This document shows, piece by piece, positions 1-11,753 of a stretch of DNA of 64,000 bases. The position numbers and the translations under genes are program-made. The notes under the pieces are model-generated. The model did no database searches, was not told the origin of the DNA, and saw only the letters and a list, made by a program, of their open reading frames with translations. The stretch's first letter is position 1; every line of letters begins with the position of its first letter. Location: positions 9,629,553-9,693,552 of the forward strand of contig NC_059079.1 of the NCBI RefSeq assembly GCF_020497125.1, in the 5' to 3' direction. This DNA comes from Mauremys mutica. Lineage: Eukaryota > Chordata > Testudines > Geoemydidae.

Positions 1-2349
1 TCTTTTTTTGAAGAGGGAAGATTAAATGTAAAATATTTCAAATATTCCATTAACAGTGTTATATATTTAACAAGATGGCCAGATGCCTGAAACGTTTTCC
101 ACTGTCATATCTTCTGATGTTAGTGACACTGCCAGATGAGTAGCCTTGTATGGAAGAGGACAGGGTGGGTTTTCTCTACTGTCCTGGTCAAAGGAGTTCC
201 CGAGACTTAGATGTGAACTTGCTATATTTCATTTCTCCAGTGTCCATTTTGAGGTTGAAGTGACCCTTCCTTCCCTTTAAACAAGAAATTTGCCATATGG
301 ACCCGATTCTCAAGTGAAAGGCTCAATGCTTTGAGAAGAGAGTCATGACCCAATGCCACTATATGAGCTGAGGTCCCTGAAGTGTCAGACTCCACACATA
401 GGACATGCTTAGACAACTACACTCCCCTCAGTCACCAGTTTCTTTCTGTATCTTTCTATTCCTTAGAAAGACCATAGACTAGCAAGAGCATCCTCTCTCA
501 TAGATAAAATTCATACTTGACCATGATAGTTGGTTAACTGGCCATGTGGATATCCAGAGTACCCAAGGAGAAGATTTTCCTCCACCCTAAAAATCATTCT
601 TTGCGCCATTGTTAGGCAAAGAGACGGTGTGAATGGTCTTGGAATTCTCATCCTTTTATTGGCTGCTGATATCACCAGTGAGTCAGGAGCAGAATGAAAT
701 AAGAAATACTGGGGATCCCTAATGTGGCCTCTAATATAGGCAATCAATCATTCTTAGATGTGGCTGAGTTCAAGGTTGGTCTCAATCAGATGCCCTTAGC
801 TAGGTCCAACAGCAGACTAGAAGAGTTTGGTTTCCTCTCTCTTTCATTTCTGGGATGTCAAACAACTGAAAATGTGGTGGAGACAGTACCTTAACTGCCT
901 TGGGAGAGATAGAAGCATGAACAAGAGGTAGCAAGTGATCTTAAATATGATGAATTTGAAAAACTCTCTTTAAAAGAGTCAAATTAGAAAATCTAAATGG
1001 ACCTGATTTTGAAATATCATTATATAATTATTGTAATTTTTCACACACAGAATACAAATCCTCATTGCATTTACATAAGATTCTTGTTACCCTGTGACTT
1101 TGAACCTTAAAATAGAATACCCATTCTGGATGGAATTTTAGGTCACTACAGCACATTTGAAATTTCAACTATTAACCAGTTACACCAGTAAGAAAATGCA
1201 AAATCTAAAATCTTTATTGTGCATATTTTAAAAGTGCACAGACCTTATTCTCAATGAATTTCTTCATGAATGCACATAAAATAAAATGTATCTCATCAAC
1301 AGTGGATAACTCTGATTTCCTCTGTTAATATATTGGTAACCGTGTGTTTCTAAAGTAAGTTGCACTCACGAGTTCCTGCCTGTGAACCACTGTGCCTCAG
1401 ATACATTTGATTACTGATTGTCAATTGAAGACAAGAATATTAAAAAAGAAACTGTTTGGCAACAAGTACATTCTCCTTATCTATTTCAGAAAGAGAGCAA
1501 ATACTTCATCCAGAAAGTAACATCTCTCATCCAAGCCAGCACACCCAAGCAAGTCATAAGTAACAGTGGAAAGACCAAAAACCAGAAATATATTAAGAAT
1601 TCTCTTATTTAATTATACAAACAATATTATGTTTCACTACTATGATGAATATTTCAAAATCTTTTACTGGAATTTGCCTAAACAACAGCTTGGCATGAAA
1701 TTCCAGTGTTGGGCATTGTCCATAATGCCTTCCCAACCAAGTTGTAAGCATAATGACTGTAAAACTGAAGTCTTCCAGTTAAATCCATGACACAAGAAAG
1801 TTTAGTCTGGGAGTATTCGTCTCAGGTATTTAAACAAAAGGAAGAGGGGAAGGGACTGCGAAGAGGGCCTATGTGCCAGACCCATTCTACTGAATCTGAA
1901 GTCTTTGCTTTCCAGAGTATATGGATGTTTCAGACGCAAAGTGAACTGTTAGGCAATAAATATTAGCTACAGAAAACTGATAAAATTCTAGTAATTTGTT
2001 GTTGACAGAGTTACAGAATTTGAGGTTGTTGAGTTAAATCAAATATCTCATCAGAATAAATACAAATACAGGCAAATTGCAACGTTCGGTTGAGATACAA
2101 TTTCTATGACACCAGTCACATCTTCAGTCAGATCAAATGAGAAACAAAGGATTGCCAAAGTAACATAGGAGAATGAGACACATCATCCACCAAAAATAAT
2201 TAAAATGATCAGGCTGTGTGTCTAAATCCTCTAGATTACTTTGACATGCTCAACCAAAATATGCAGCTATTTAATCTCATTCTAGAAAGACTAAATAAGG
2301 CCCATGCATTGCTTAAGGACTTCTTCTGGGGGCTTAAATGAGGGAAAGT

Positions 2350-2490
2350 ACTGCCAGTCCCAAACGTTCAAAACCATGACTCAGACCCCCAAAATCATGA
2401 GACAAAAACCAAACAATTTCATGATTTTTTGGCCTAATTAAAAGATTAAGTCGTTTTTTTGTCTGCCTTCTCTTTTAAACCCTTCTGCCC
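2350..2490 (+). repeat. Unclassified repeat with ATCATGAGA-type units
   Basis: The stretch holds several variants of the words CATGACTCAG, AAATCATGAGA and TTCATGATTTT. I associate this pattern with an interspersed repeat common in turtle-like genomes, but cannot name the family. No coding capacity. Confidence 0.35.
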
Positions 2491-3135
2491 ACCAACAGGG
2501 TGTGAATGACAAGTACAATTTTGACAACCCTTACAAATTAATCACAAGATTTTCACCACTTTTGCCTTTCACTAGAGGACACAAACATCAGCATCCCATT
2601 GCATTATATGCTTTACAGCCTCATCACACAGATCTTACAACCATACAAAGTACAACAGTGAGTTTGTGATGTGGGAGCTGGAACTGGGGCCCAAACTTTT
2701 CCATACAGAGTCTACCAAAGATTTATTAGACAGAACAGCTTCTACTTTCTGCTGAGAGAGGCTGGATTCAAATTGATGATCTACAGGTGAAAAGCTCTGT
2801 AGGTCATTAACAATGCCCTAAAGCATCTAGTCCCCCACAAGTGCTAACATTACACCTTCAAGACTGAGATGCTCTAAGTTTGTTAATTCTAATTCTTATT
2901 TTTTTGCATCTAATAAAAGGCAAAATTTTTATCTCTCTGGACACACAGGGAACATCTCCTACACACAGTTCTCAGTCTCAAACACAACAACCGACCAAGT
3001 GTCCCAGCCCACTGTCAAATGTTATAGCTCCCATTAACTAAAATACAAACACTCAAATATAGTAAAACAAATATTGACAACTTCCAGATTCTCTTCTAAA
3101 TACATTTTTCAATACAGAATTGTTCCCACAATTAT

Positions 3136-3270
3136 TCCCAGACTTTATACTAATGTTTGTGGTGTGTATACACAAACACATTTTCATTCCATCACGAGTC
3201 ATCAGCATGGTTTGAACCTACAACCTTCAGGTCCACAGCACAGACCCCTTCCATTTCCACAACAGTAAAT
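3136..3270 (-). repeat. tRNA-derived SINE fragment
   Basis: On the minus strand a B-box-like word (GGTTCAAACC) follows GGACCTGAAGGTTGTA. The same layout occurs at 9405-9512, where the shared core reads CAGCA-GGTTTGAA-CCTA-A and the flanks align over about 60 bases. This supports two copies of one tRNA-related SINE. It is not a functional tRNA gene: there is no cloverleaf. Confidence 0.5.
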
Positions 3271-3794
3271 GGTGGTGAGAAAGCATTTTTTTTTACCTTC
3301 TGATTCATACAGGGAGACAACATACACCTTACCAGTGGGTCACTCAACTATTTGTGAGTCAGCACTGGAATACTGGGCATCAGCATTCCTGGTGTTGATT
3401 CCTGGCTCTGGAGGCAAAGCATGATCAAGTAGGAAGACAAAGTAGCTATATGTAACAAACATTTTGGATCATCTGTGGAGAATGAACCAGGAAATTCTAG
3501 CTCCAAAAACACTCATCTGTATTAGTTTACCTAAAGAACCAGATCTGTTAGCATGAACACAGCAACCATCATAAACCTCCATATGTGGTCTAACCACTGG
3601 AAGGTGACATCAAGCCACACTGTGTTAAGCGTGGGTTACACAAGTACATAATTTAGCATGTTCCTTCTGAACAACAAGGTGTCAATGTGCATCAGACCCA
3701 CGTGGCACTGTTCTATTAGGGGTGGGAGGTGGGGTTCTAGTCCCAACGTGTGCAAGCTGTCAGTTATTTTTATCTGTATAACAGCTAAAGGATT

Positions 3795-3960
3795 TTACAT
3801 CCCTAACACAGAGATATGAGGCCTTGATTAACAATAAGGGCGGTGACAGGCACAGAAACATTAACAGCAGTCAGTAGAAGAGGTAGGACTAGAACTCATC
3901 AAATCCTGGCTGTCAGCTCAGTACGCATTCCCTTTGGCAACAGGGCATTGTGTAAGGAGA
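3795..3960 (-). repeat. CORE/MIR-like SINE fragment
   Basis: The plus strand contains GGTAGGACTAGAACTCATCA followed by TCCTGGCTGTCAGCTCAGTA. This is the reverse of the usual head of MIR/CORE SINEs (a chosen-base tRNA-like segment with 'gagttctagtcct'). The copy is diverged and only partial. Confidence 0.45.
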
Positions 3961-6900
3961 AGCCATCTCTTTTTCTCTCTCTCAGTTTGTTTCCCTCAAA
4001 TCACAAAGCCAGGAGATTTCTGTATTTTCACAAGAGCTCCTGCATTAGAGGCCAATTACCTGAGATAAATTCTTAGGAATTGGAAACACTGGATTTAAGT
4101 AGTGCACAGGCTTTGTATATATTTCTACACAGGGTTGAATTTCACTTTGAGAAATCATCTATTGCTGTTTATGGGAAAAGCAGATCTTCCTCATAGCCAT
4201 ATTAGGATAACTTGTCTTAAGCAAAACAGTGAACTCCTTTCTAAGAATGGCTTAGCTCAAAGTGTCTAGTGACATGACCAGGAATAACTTTGGTAAAAAA
4301 ATAACCACTTGGTTCTAGTGGTTTCAGGTTAGTGAAAGTAGCACAAAAATCAGGGATGAAATTCTGGTCCCAGTGAAATACACAGAAAGCCCACTGACTT
4401 CAATGGGACCAAGATTTCAATCCATACGTTCATAGGTAACCAGATAAGAGACTCTTGAAAAATTAGTGTGAATTTTTTTCTTTTTTAATGTAAAGAAAAA
4501 TCACAATATTTTAGCATTTGAAATCTCTTACTAAAATATTAGAGTATTGATCCTGAGGGTGATTTTTATAAAGTTAGTGTTAATTTAAATGGGCGACTAT
4601 GACACAATGATCAGAACAATCTTAAAAGTTCATATATGCTCATATAACAAAAGCAAGTGTAGCACATTTTACACAGCTTTAGGTGGAATATTCTGTCTTG
4701 GTTCTGACTTTACAAGATGTGTAATGTTTAGATCTGTACAATCACCAGAAGTTGAAATAAACATTTTGCACTGCCTGATAACTTATTTACAATGAACCAT
4801 TACTTTTTAAACATTCTACCCTAATTTCTAAAAGTGCATTGCATCAATCAATCACAAAGAATGGTAAATATCAGAAAAATAGCTCAACACTACTACAATC
4901 TTTAATATTAATTTTGTTCCATAAGTAACACCCCCCTAAAAATAGAAAACATGAGTTAAAAAACCTCATACATTAACATTGTTTGCATTTTAATTAGAGG
5001 AACAAACATAATTCACAGTGTTAAAATTATTCATACCCTCTTGTAACTAAAAACGTGTCCTTGTTAAAAGTGTAAAATGAGATTTCTGCAGGCTTGTGTG
5101 TGTCTTGTTTCTCACAGTTAAACTGTCACAGCATGAAAACATTCCCCTACTTGTAGAGCTTTAGATACCTAGTTCCCTGGTGAAAGTGTGCAAAAAAACC
5201 TGGAAGAGTTATTGACAGTTCAGACAGTACCCCATATTTTTATAACTAAAACTATAAGCAAAGAACCTATTTTAACTCTAAACGCAACAATGTATAAGTA
5301 ACTATTGACTTCACTGAATTTCCTGATAATGCCAGAAGACTGAAGTCTATCTGGTTCATAAGAGACTCAAGATGATACAGGAATCCAATTATGGGAAGCC
5401 TATTTAGTTGTTCTGTTTGCTAAGCCAAAGGTTAACGAGAATTGCACTGAAAAAACCTCCTGTGGTATTACAAAGTATTTCTTATGCTGCATAAAATGTA
5501 AATGAAAAAAAGTATTCTAATCAAGTCCTCCGTTAGCTCTTTAATTGTGAACTAGCACCATACTTGTATATAATACACCACTCTGAGAACTCTATATAGC
5601 ACAATCAAAAGTGATTGAAAAAAATCTGCCATTAAATTAAAGAGCAACTTAAACAGATAAACTATTACTTAATATTTGTAACTGGCAAGTCGAAGTTTCC
5701 AGATAGTTCTCGCTAATGTTAAATCTTCATAGTATTAAGTTATGGCCTCTAATTTCAGATAGAAATTAATTATATTTTTGTTAGTAACACATACAGATCT
5801 GTTTACACAGCTGACATGTCTCAGCTGCACCAGATTTAAGCAGTGAGCTTTGAGGACTCTCCTGCCTTGGAGCAGATGACTCAACATTCGCCAATTTCAT
5901 TACACATGAAAAAGCGGAAAATTCACCTGCAACAATGTCACTTGTAAAAACAGACTTAAAAACAGATTTATGAGTTTTACACATGCAGGACATCCTATCT
6001 TGCAGGGTGGTTTTCTTTTTGTTTATTTTGCTTTTACTAAAAGCAGCTGTTGGAACCTGAATCAGAAATCCTGGATTTCTAAACCTTTTTGCTTAATTTT
6101 AAATGTAAAAGATGCTAAAATGCACCCACATTTCAAAGGTTGTGACTACCTGTATGGGACCATATTTGTTATATCAAATAATCATATCTAAAGTCTCGAT
6201 TTCTGCTCTCCAATACACAGGCAAAGATCCCTGCATGTATCTCTACATTAGCTACTATAGCTACAAGCACAAGCAAAGAGATATTTTGCAATTATGTTAA
6301 AAATGTGGTCAGTCTTTGTGTTGCTTCATTTGCTGAAATCACTTACACAACATTTTTTAATAATGTAGCATTCACCATTCAAACAGCAGCAATTTTAGAA
6401 CTTCACTAGAAATCGATAGTTACATCTTCAAAGTATTGTTATTTCAGTATTTACAGAAGGCAAATTCTTGTTTTATTTTCACTTTATAGAATGTCAAATT
6501 TAATCTGGTTTACACTGAACACTTTTAGAAATGTAGTATTTTGTTTTATGCAAAGATTGGTCACTCCCACAAAAGCTACATGCAAAATTAGTTAACTACA
6601 AGCTCCATTTCAGCTTCTTTCTACCTACAGCCCCACTCACCAGTACTAGCAATGTATTACTTTGGGGAAAATGGAAATAGCTAAAGCAAAAAAGAAAGAA
6701 ATGCTCTGAAATATATTGTAAGGAGCAATGGTGCATTAGCAGAAGGTGGGATATAATGTCCAACATCTTTCTACATTTAGACTCTCTATGATTATATGAC
6801 ATGGTAGGCAAAAATATCTAATTAACCAGTGAGTCAGAGCTGCAGAACTATCAGCCAACAAGAACAAATGAATATTTTCTTCTGATTTTCAATACTGGGA

Positions 6901-7019
6901 ATTTTAAAATTACCAGGTAGGAATTGGAAATAACGTCCTCCACATTATAATCAGCTACACGTTTATATGTATTCTGTGTATAAGGGTGGCTTAATTTTGG
7001 GTTCAACCTTTTAAAGTCT

Positions 7020-7260
7020 TACAGCTGAGCATAGCCCTTGGATCAGCAAGATAGTGAAGTATATACTTAAACATGCAAGTAGTCCCATTGACTTCAATTG
7101 GACTATTCACCTGCTTGAAGTCACACATTTGCTTAAGTACCCTGGTGAATTGGGGCGCTGGGTCCAATTCAGGAATATACATAAGCATGTGTTTTAAGTG
7201 CTTTCCTAAACAAGGATGCTTTCCTGAATTGGGACCAAAGTGCACCACGTTGCTTTCTCA
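7020..7260. repeat. Ancient interspersed repeat containing CCATTGACTTCAATTGG
   Basis: The segment contains the word CCCATTGACTTCAATTGGAC, then alternating TTAAGT and CATGTG words and CTGAATTGGGACC. Shorter relatives occur near 4385-4410 (CACTGACTTCAATGGG) and 46825-46890. It resembles old repeats found in birds and reptiles; I cannot assign a family. The 130-codon open frame at 7073-7465 overlaps it and is not a gene. Confidence 0.45.
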
Positions 7261-7561
7261 TCTCAGCAAGGACTTGATCCTTAAAAGTACCGAGCACTTT
7301 GGCTCCAACCCAACAATGCATGGAAAAATGCACTTACGTTTGCCCATGCGAGTAGCTTCCATGGAACTACTTACATGTTTCAGTTCATTGCTGGGATCAG
7401 GACGAAGGGGCTCAAAGGATAAAGCCCTAAATTCCCTGCACTCTTACCATTGCTGTACTTTCTGAACAAAGGATAATAAAGGCTTTTACCTGACTTGGAC
7501 AATAAATCTGTGAACAGTCACATATTTACTGGAAAAAGTGAAAAGAGGTGAAACTACTTAC

Positions 7562-7648
7562 TGAGTCATCCGTGGCAGAAGGAGGCCAGCCTTCCCACAA
7601 TTGGTGACGAACAGGGATACTAGTTAGGTCATACACATTCCGCTTTAC
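7562..7648 (-). CDS. FAF1: FAF1 internal coding exon, second half of UB2 domain
   Basis: On the minus strand this 87-base exon encodes 29 residues, starting VKRNVYDLTSIPV and ending EGWPPSATDDS, with no stop codon. I recognise this as FAF1, in the second ubiquitin-like domain. FAF1 is a UBA-UBX adaptor that binds the p97/VCP ATPase and ubiquitylated clients and takes part in ubiquitin-proteasome turnover and Fas signalling (established knowledge). The acceptor is a T-rich tract ending in AATAG (AG at 7650-7649); the donor is GTAAGT, starting at 7561. Both boundaries are phase 0, matching the end of the exon at 54918-55023. From memory, human FAF1 has threonine where the second proline of WPPSA stands. 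The next residues of FAF1 (MCLAESG) are not encoded in 1-7561, so the following exon lies outside the window. Confidence 0.95.
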
Positions 7649-7694
7649 CTATTAAAAAAAAGTAAACACATGTTTTCAAAGTGCACTTAATAAC

Positions 7695-7755
7695 TTAGAA
7701 TCATAGAAATGTAGGGCTGGAAGGGACCCTGAGAGGTCTTCCAGTCCATCTGCGT
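7695..7755 (-). mobile_element. CR1 LINE 3' end fragment
   Basis: AATCATAGAAATGTAGGGCT followed by GGAAGGGACC and GAGAGGTCTTCCAGTCC is the reverse complement of the CR1 3' terminus. The copy is short and 5' truncated, as is usual for CR1. It begins 47 bases from the FAF1 exon, inside the intron. Confidence 0.8.
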
Positions 7756-8624
7756 TATTTTCATCACTAAAGGAGGCTTTTAATTTATATTGGGTTTTTT
7801 TTAAATTACTTATGGCAACATTAAAAAAACAAACAGATTTCTACCTGAAAGTAAAAAGGACTGCTGTTGAAAAAAGAGCTAACCTGGAATCTAAATGAAC
7901 AAACTGCATTAAACAAACACATTATAGTTTGTTGTTATTATTACTTAGAGTATCATAGATATTTTAGTTAGTTACAGTTGGTAACAATATAGTTACAGAT
8001 TTTCCAGCCAAGTGAATTAAGATTGTAAATTAAGAAAATATACCATGGGGGATAGGAAAACAAAAAGATAATTTGTTATAAACACTGCTGGTGAACCTAT
8101 TCTATTTTCATCCTAGAAATCCTAAAATCCTGGTAGATTTAAGCAGCAATCAAATGTTGCTGGCTACCACATAAATCTGTACTTTTTTTAAAAAAGGACT
8201 ATCAAAATAAAAATGAAAGTATTAAAGAGGGAAACATGAAAATACAAACCAAGAGTAATATTTCCAGTTGGGAAGACAAATGTCAGATGTTTACTTTTTT
8301 TAATAAAAAAGGATACATCTTTAAGCCAATTCATTCTGTGTTTTTACTTTTTGCTAAATACAGCAACCACCATGAACTAAGAAGATTAAGAAACATGACT
8401 GGTTGTCAGTTTGAGAGAAGTGTGGAAACTGAAAGACAGTAGGCAGGACACCACAGAACATGACAATTTACAACCCCACCAAAATTGTAACAAAACTGGC
8501 ATTCTGTGCCTATTCAAAGCCAAATGATCCTTGTACATTAGTTGCAATTAACATTTATTTAAAATCACAAACTTATATCCTATTTTTTGGTTTAAAATAA
8601 TTATACAATCTGTCTCTCAGACAG

Positions 8625-8915
8625 AAAGATGCCATAGATTCCAAGGCCAGATGGGATCATTGTGATAATCTAGTCTGACCTCCTGTATAACACCGGTCAC
8701 AGAATTTCCCCAAAATAATTCCTACAGCATATCTTTAAGAGGATATGATTTTGATTCAAAAATGGTCAGTGATGAAGAATCCACCATAGCCCTTGGTAAA
8801 TTGTTCCAATGGCTAATTACCCCTCAGTATTAAAAATGTATGTTTTATTTCCAATCTGAATTTGTCTAGAAGTGATGTATTTAATAGTTCCAAGTATTCT
8901 CACAGCCTATGGAAT
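8625..8915 (-). mobile_element. CR1-family LINE 3' fragment
   Basis: The segment runs CATAGATTCCAAGGCCAGAT, then TAGTCTGACCTCCTGTATAA, CCACCATAGCCCTTGGTAAA and TTCCAATCTGAATTTGTCTA. The same ordered words occur at 61186-61575, so these are two copies of one CR1-type subfamily, both in reverse orientation. No coding sequence remains. Confidence 0.8.
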
Positions 8916-9404
8916 AATTGTTAGGGTTTATTTAGAGCCACCTTATGACTGAATATGTGTAAAGACAGCCTGTGCATAAGTGTATGTAAACACTGTCCCT
9001 TCAGATCAGCAATTGGACAGGTAAAGTGCTTACAGAAGAAATCTGAATGCCAGGTTGAACCTTTTGTGGTGTAGAGACCAACAGAGAAACTGAGTTTCCT
9101 GAGCTTTTCTTGTGGTCTACCACAGAAAATCTTCTTTTACCCAACAAAGCAAGTTACTATCACATCAACACAAATAAACTAAGAGGCATCCTTCACAACC
9201 TTCAAACTTCCCAGTGTGTGACATCAGTAAACAAAGGATGTAACACCTGTAATTGTTACGCAATGCACCATAACTCACAGATTATAAAGGCTTTAACAAT
9301 AAAACCTGTTTTAGAGGATTTTTTTCCCCACACTGTGAGAGTTAAATACACCAGTTGCATTTTGTTTTTAAAACACAAAATAGGAAAAAAACCTATTACA
9401 TGCA

Positions 9405-9512
9405 ACCATAAGGTCCTTCCCCACAATATCGGTCATCAGCAGGGTTTGAATCCTAGAATTTTGGACCCCAAGCACAGACCTCTGCCACTTAGATTACAGG
9501 AGCAAATGTTGC
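9405..9512 (-). repeat. tRNA-derived SINE
   Basis: On the minus strand GGATTCAAACCC is a good B-box-like word, preceded by GGTCTGTGCTTGGGGTCC. It aligns with the copy at 3136-3270. It lies directly beside the hAT-like MITE at 9522. Confidence 0.55.
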
Positions 9513-9521
9513 CCTCTAGAT

Positions 9522-9653
9522 AGCGGTTTTCAATCTGTGGTCCTCAGACCCCTGAGGGTCCGCAGACTATGTCAAATATTTCCAAAAGGGGTCTGCCCCT
9601 CCATTCAAAAATTTTTTAGAGGTCCGCAAATGAAAAAAAGTTGAAAAACACAG
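9522..9653. mobile_element. Short hAT-like MITE, 132 bp
   Basis: The left end reads AGCGGTTTTCAA and the right end TTGAAAAACACAG, imperfect inverted repeats of the CAGTGGTTYTCAA type. The body contains GGTCCTCAGACCCCTGAGGG and a mirrored GGTCCGCA pair. Flanking octamers CTCTAGAT (9514-9521) and CTCTGCAT (9654-9661) match at 6 of 8 positions, as expected for a decayed hAT target duplication. No transposase is present. Confidence 0.75.
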
Positions 9654-10199
9654 CTCTGCATAGAACAACCACCAGAGGAGGATCTGACATTTTGCCAGTG
9701 GATTACACAGCTATTGGCTAATCAGCAGAAGAATATTTGTTTTTATGATTTCTGGACAGGGTAGAGGCCACCAAAATGCATTACATGCTTCTATGCCGTT
9801 CAGTCCTGAACCAAATCTGGTACATTACGAGGTAGAATGTCTGTTGGCTTTCCCATTCTGTTTGCATTGGGTAGAAGTCAAAGATGGTTCTCACAATGAA
9901 GTTGGTAGGTATTCGGAACAAATGACCATACCACCTTAGCGAGCACTGGGCGACCATTTGAAAGAGCAGCACCTCTTTAAATTAGAAGACAAATCTGTTC
10001 ATTCAACTTGAATTCAAATCATTTGAGAATTCAAGGTTTCTGATCTCCAATATTCTACATCTAAAAAAATAAAGAAATAAAAGGCAGAATTCTGGAAATC
10101 AGAAATCTTCAATTCTGTTCCTAGATTTGGGAAGGGCATGTCATGTAGTGGTTAGAAGTAAGATCTCTAAAATACATTCATTTGACACATTCAATCTGA

Positions 10200-10395
10200 A
10201 AGGCAGTGTAGCTGGGTGGATAAGATACTGGAGACTTGGATTCTTATCCCAAATCTATTTGAAGTGACCTCGAACACTTCTCCATTAGTTTGTTTGTAAA
10301 ATCACAAGGGCTAATACTTAACTGTTTTCTAAGGTTGGGGCATGAGACTCAGGTCAATAATAAGGTCTGTGAAGTGCATAGAAATACAAACAACA
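10200..10395 (+). repeat. Possible CORE/MIR-like SINE, diverged
   Basis: GCAGTGTAGCTGGGTGGATA followed by GGAGACTTGGATTCTTATCC resembles the A-box/B-box head of a tRNA-derived SINE. A tail with GTGAAGTGCATAGAAATA follows. Divergence is high. Confidence 0.4.
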
Positions 10396-11114
10396 GCCAT
10401 AAGAAGTGAGCCAGGTCAGAGATTTCAACTCAGTGCACTCCCCTAGGCTAATGGGGTTCACTCTCTCTCAGAACACTGCCTGCTCATCTGGTGCAGTGGC
10501 ACAGCCAAAATGGAGACTATCCAGTAAAATCTGGTACACATGAAAGGTTTGCTAAGTGTACAGCGGACAAAAGATGCTTTTTAACAAACTATTCTAACAG
10601 AGGAAAAACATGTTTGTTTTACTGTAATGCAACAAAATAAACCAATTCCAACTACTCAGTAGTAGTTGAAATCAAATAATGTAATATATTTATCTGTTGC
10701 CTGTCATGACTCCACCACAGAGTTAGAGATGAGTTTTGCCATGATAGCAGGGATTCACCCTCTTTCTTACTTATGAAAAATAGATAGTATATTCTCTCCA
10801 AAATTATAGCATTTACTTTTTGAATATAGAATGAATTTTCTGAAGATCTGTTAGATCTCTTAATTAGTTTGTAAATTACAATTAATTTTAAATTAATATT
10901 TAATTAAATATAACTAGTGTCGGATTTTTTTGTATTTTTCTGGAATCATCTTAACAGAAGAAAAGCACATAGATGCGTCAAACTTTCCATATAGTTCAAG
11001 CTCATTGAAACCTTGTGTATAGGATACACTTGCAGAAATTAAGCTGTAATCAAGCGACGTTAAAAAATAATGATGATGTACCTAATTGTTATGATTATTA
11101 TAAATATGGAGAGG

Positions 11115-11118
<4 letters not shown>

Positions 11119-11150
<32 letters not shown>
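11119..11150. repeat. (AC)16 microsatellite
   Basis: Perfect AC dinucleotide run of 32 bases. It produces spurious His-Thr and Val-Cys open frames on the two strands. Confidence 0.97.
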
Positions 11151-11153
<3 letters not shown>

Positions 11154-11310
11154 AAAGGTTCCTCATGGCACTGCTGCTTCAGCTCCCTTGCACACCAAGG
11201 CAGCACTGCTTGGGGAGCTGAGGCAGGAGCACAGGGAGAGTCCTTAAAGCATGGAGTCACTTGTGTCCACGGATTGCATTCCCCATCCCTAGATCCACCC
11301 TTCATGGAGC

Positions 11311-11753
11311 CAGAACCAGATTAACCCATAAGCAACTAAGCATGTACCTCAGGCCCAGATTTGTATTTTGGTTCCCTAGAGCAAAATGAAAAAGTTGCAA
11401 ATGCTACTCACTCAAGTGAGTGAAGGTCTTTCAGTTTGCGCATGCAAATCTGCACCAGAGGATAAGTGGACAGAGACAGTCCTCTCACACAGCTAAAACT
11501 CACTTTCCCTTTCCTAACAAAGCCAAAGAGAGAGGAAGGCATGGGTAAAGAAACGACTTGCTTCTCCAACAGCAACAAGTGAACAGGCTGGGATGGGAAT
11601 TTACTACAGTGGCATGTATGCAAGGGAACATCATTTAGGTATATATTTTTCCCTTCTTCCATTTATCAGCTATTTGTTGTTATTCATATTAGAAGGTAGG
11701 GCCCCAGAAATGTATGTTTGCCTAGGGCCCAGTGATGGGTTAATACAGCCCTG
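11311..11753. mobile_element. hAT-like MITE with ATTAACCCAT inverted ends
   Basis: The left end CAGAACCAGATTAACCCAT and the reverse complement of the right end, CAGGGCTGTATTAACCCAT, are alignable inverted repeats. Each is followed inward by a GGCCC-containing segment. Flanking octamers CATGGAGC and TATGTAGA share 5 of 8 bases, a weak target duplication. The 443-bp body has no transposase; an open frame inside it is not gene-like. Confidence 0.6.

Larger units (their letters stand above)
1..7561 (-). other. FAF1: FAF1 downstream intron, partial
   Basis: This is the 5' part (in gene orientation) of the intron after the exon at 7562-7648. It is AT-rich. I see only old SINE-like fragments near 3.1-3.9 kb, a possible repeat near 2.35 kb and an old interspersed repeat near 7.0-7.26 kb. 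The rest, including 1-2340 and 4080-7000, holds nothing I can name. The next FAF1 exon is not present. Confidence 0.85.

Noticed and set aside
5781..5993. 70-codon minus-strand frame with some splice-like borders, possible extra FAF1 exon
   Set aside because: Its translation does not match FAF1 as I know it, and no consensus donor/acceptor pair is in phase. Might be conserved non-coding sequence instead.
7073..7465. 130-codon open frame just before the FAF1 exon, on the opposite strand
   Set aside because: Overlaps an old interspersed repeat; no domain, no splice context, and not similar to FAF1.
9405..9512. Functional tRNA gene
   Set aside because: Only B-box-like sequence is present; no cloverleaf. 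It is a SINE copy, as at 3136, 36420 and 63455.
11070..11324. Overlapping frames with His-Thr and Val-Cys runs
   Set aside because: Created by the AC microsatellite.
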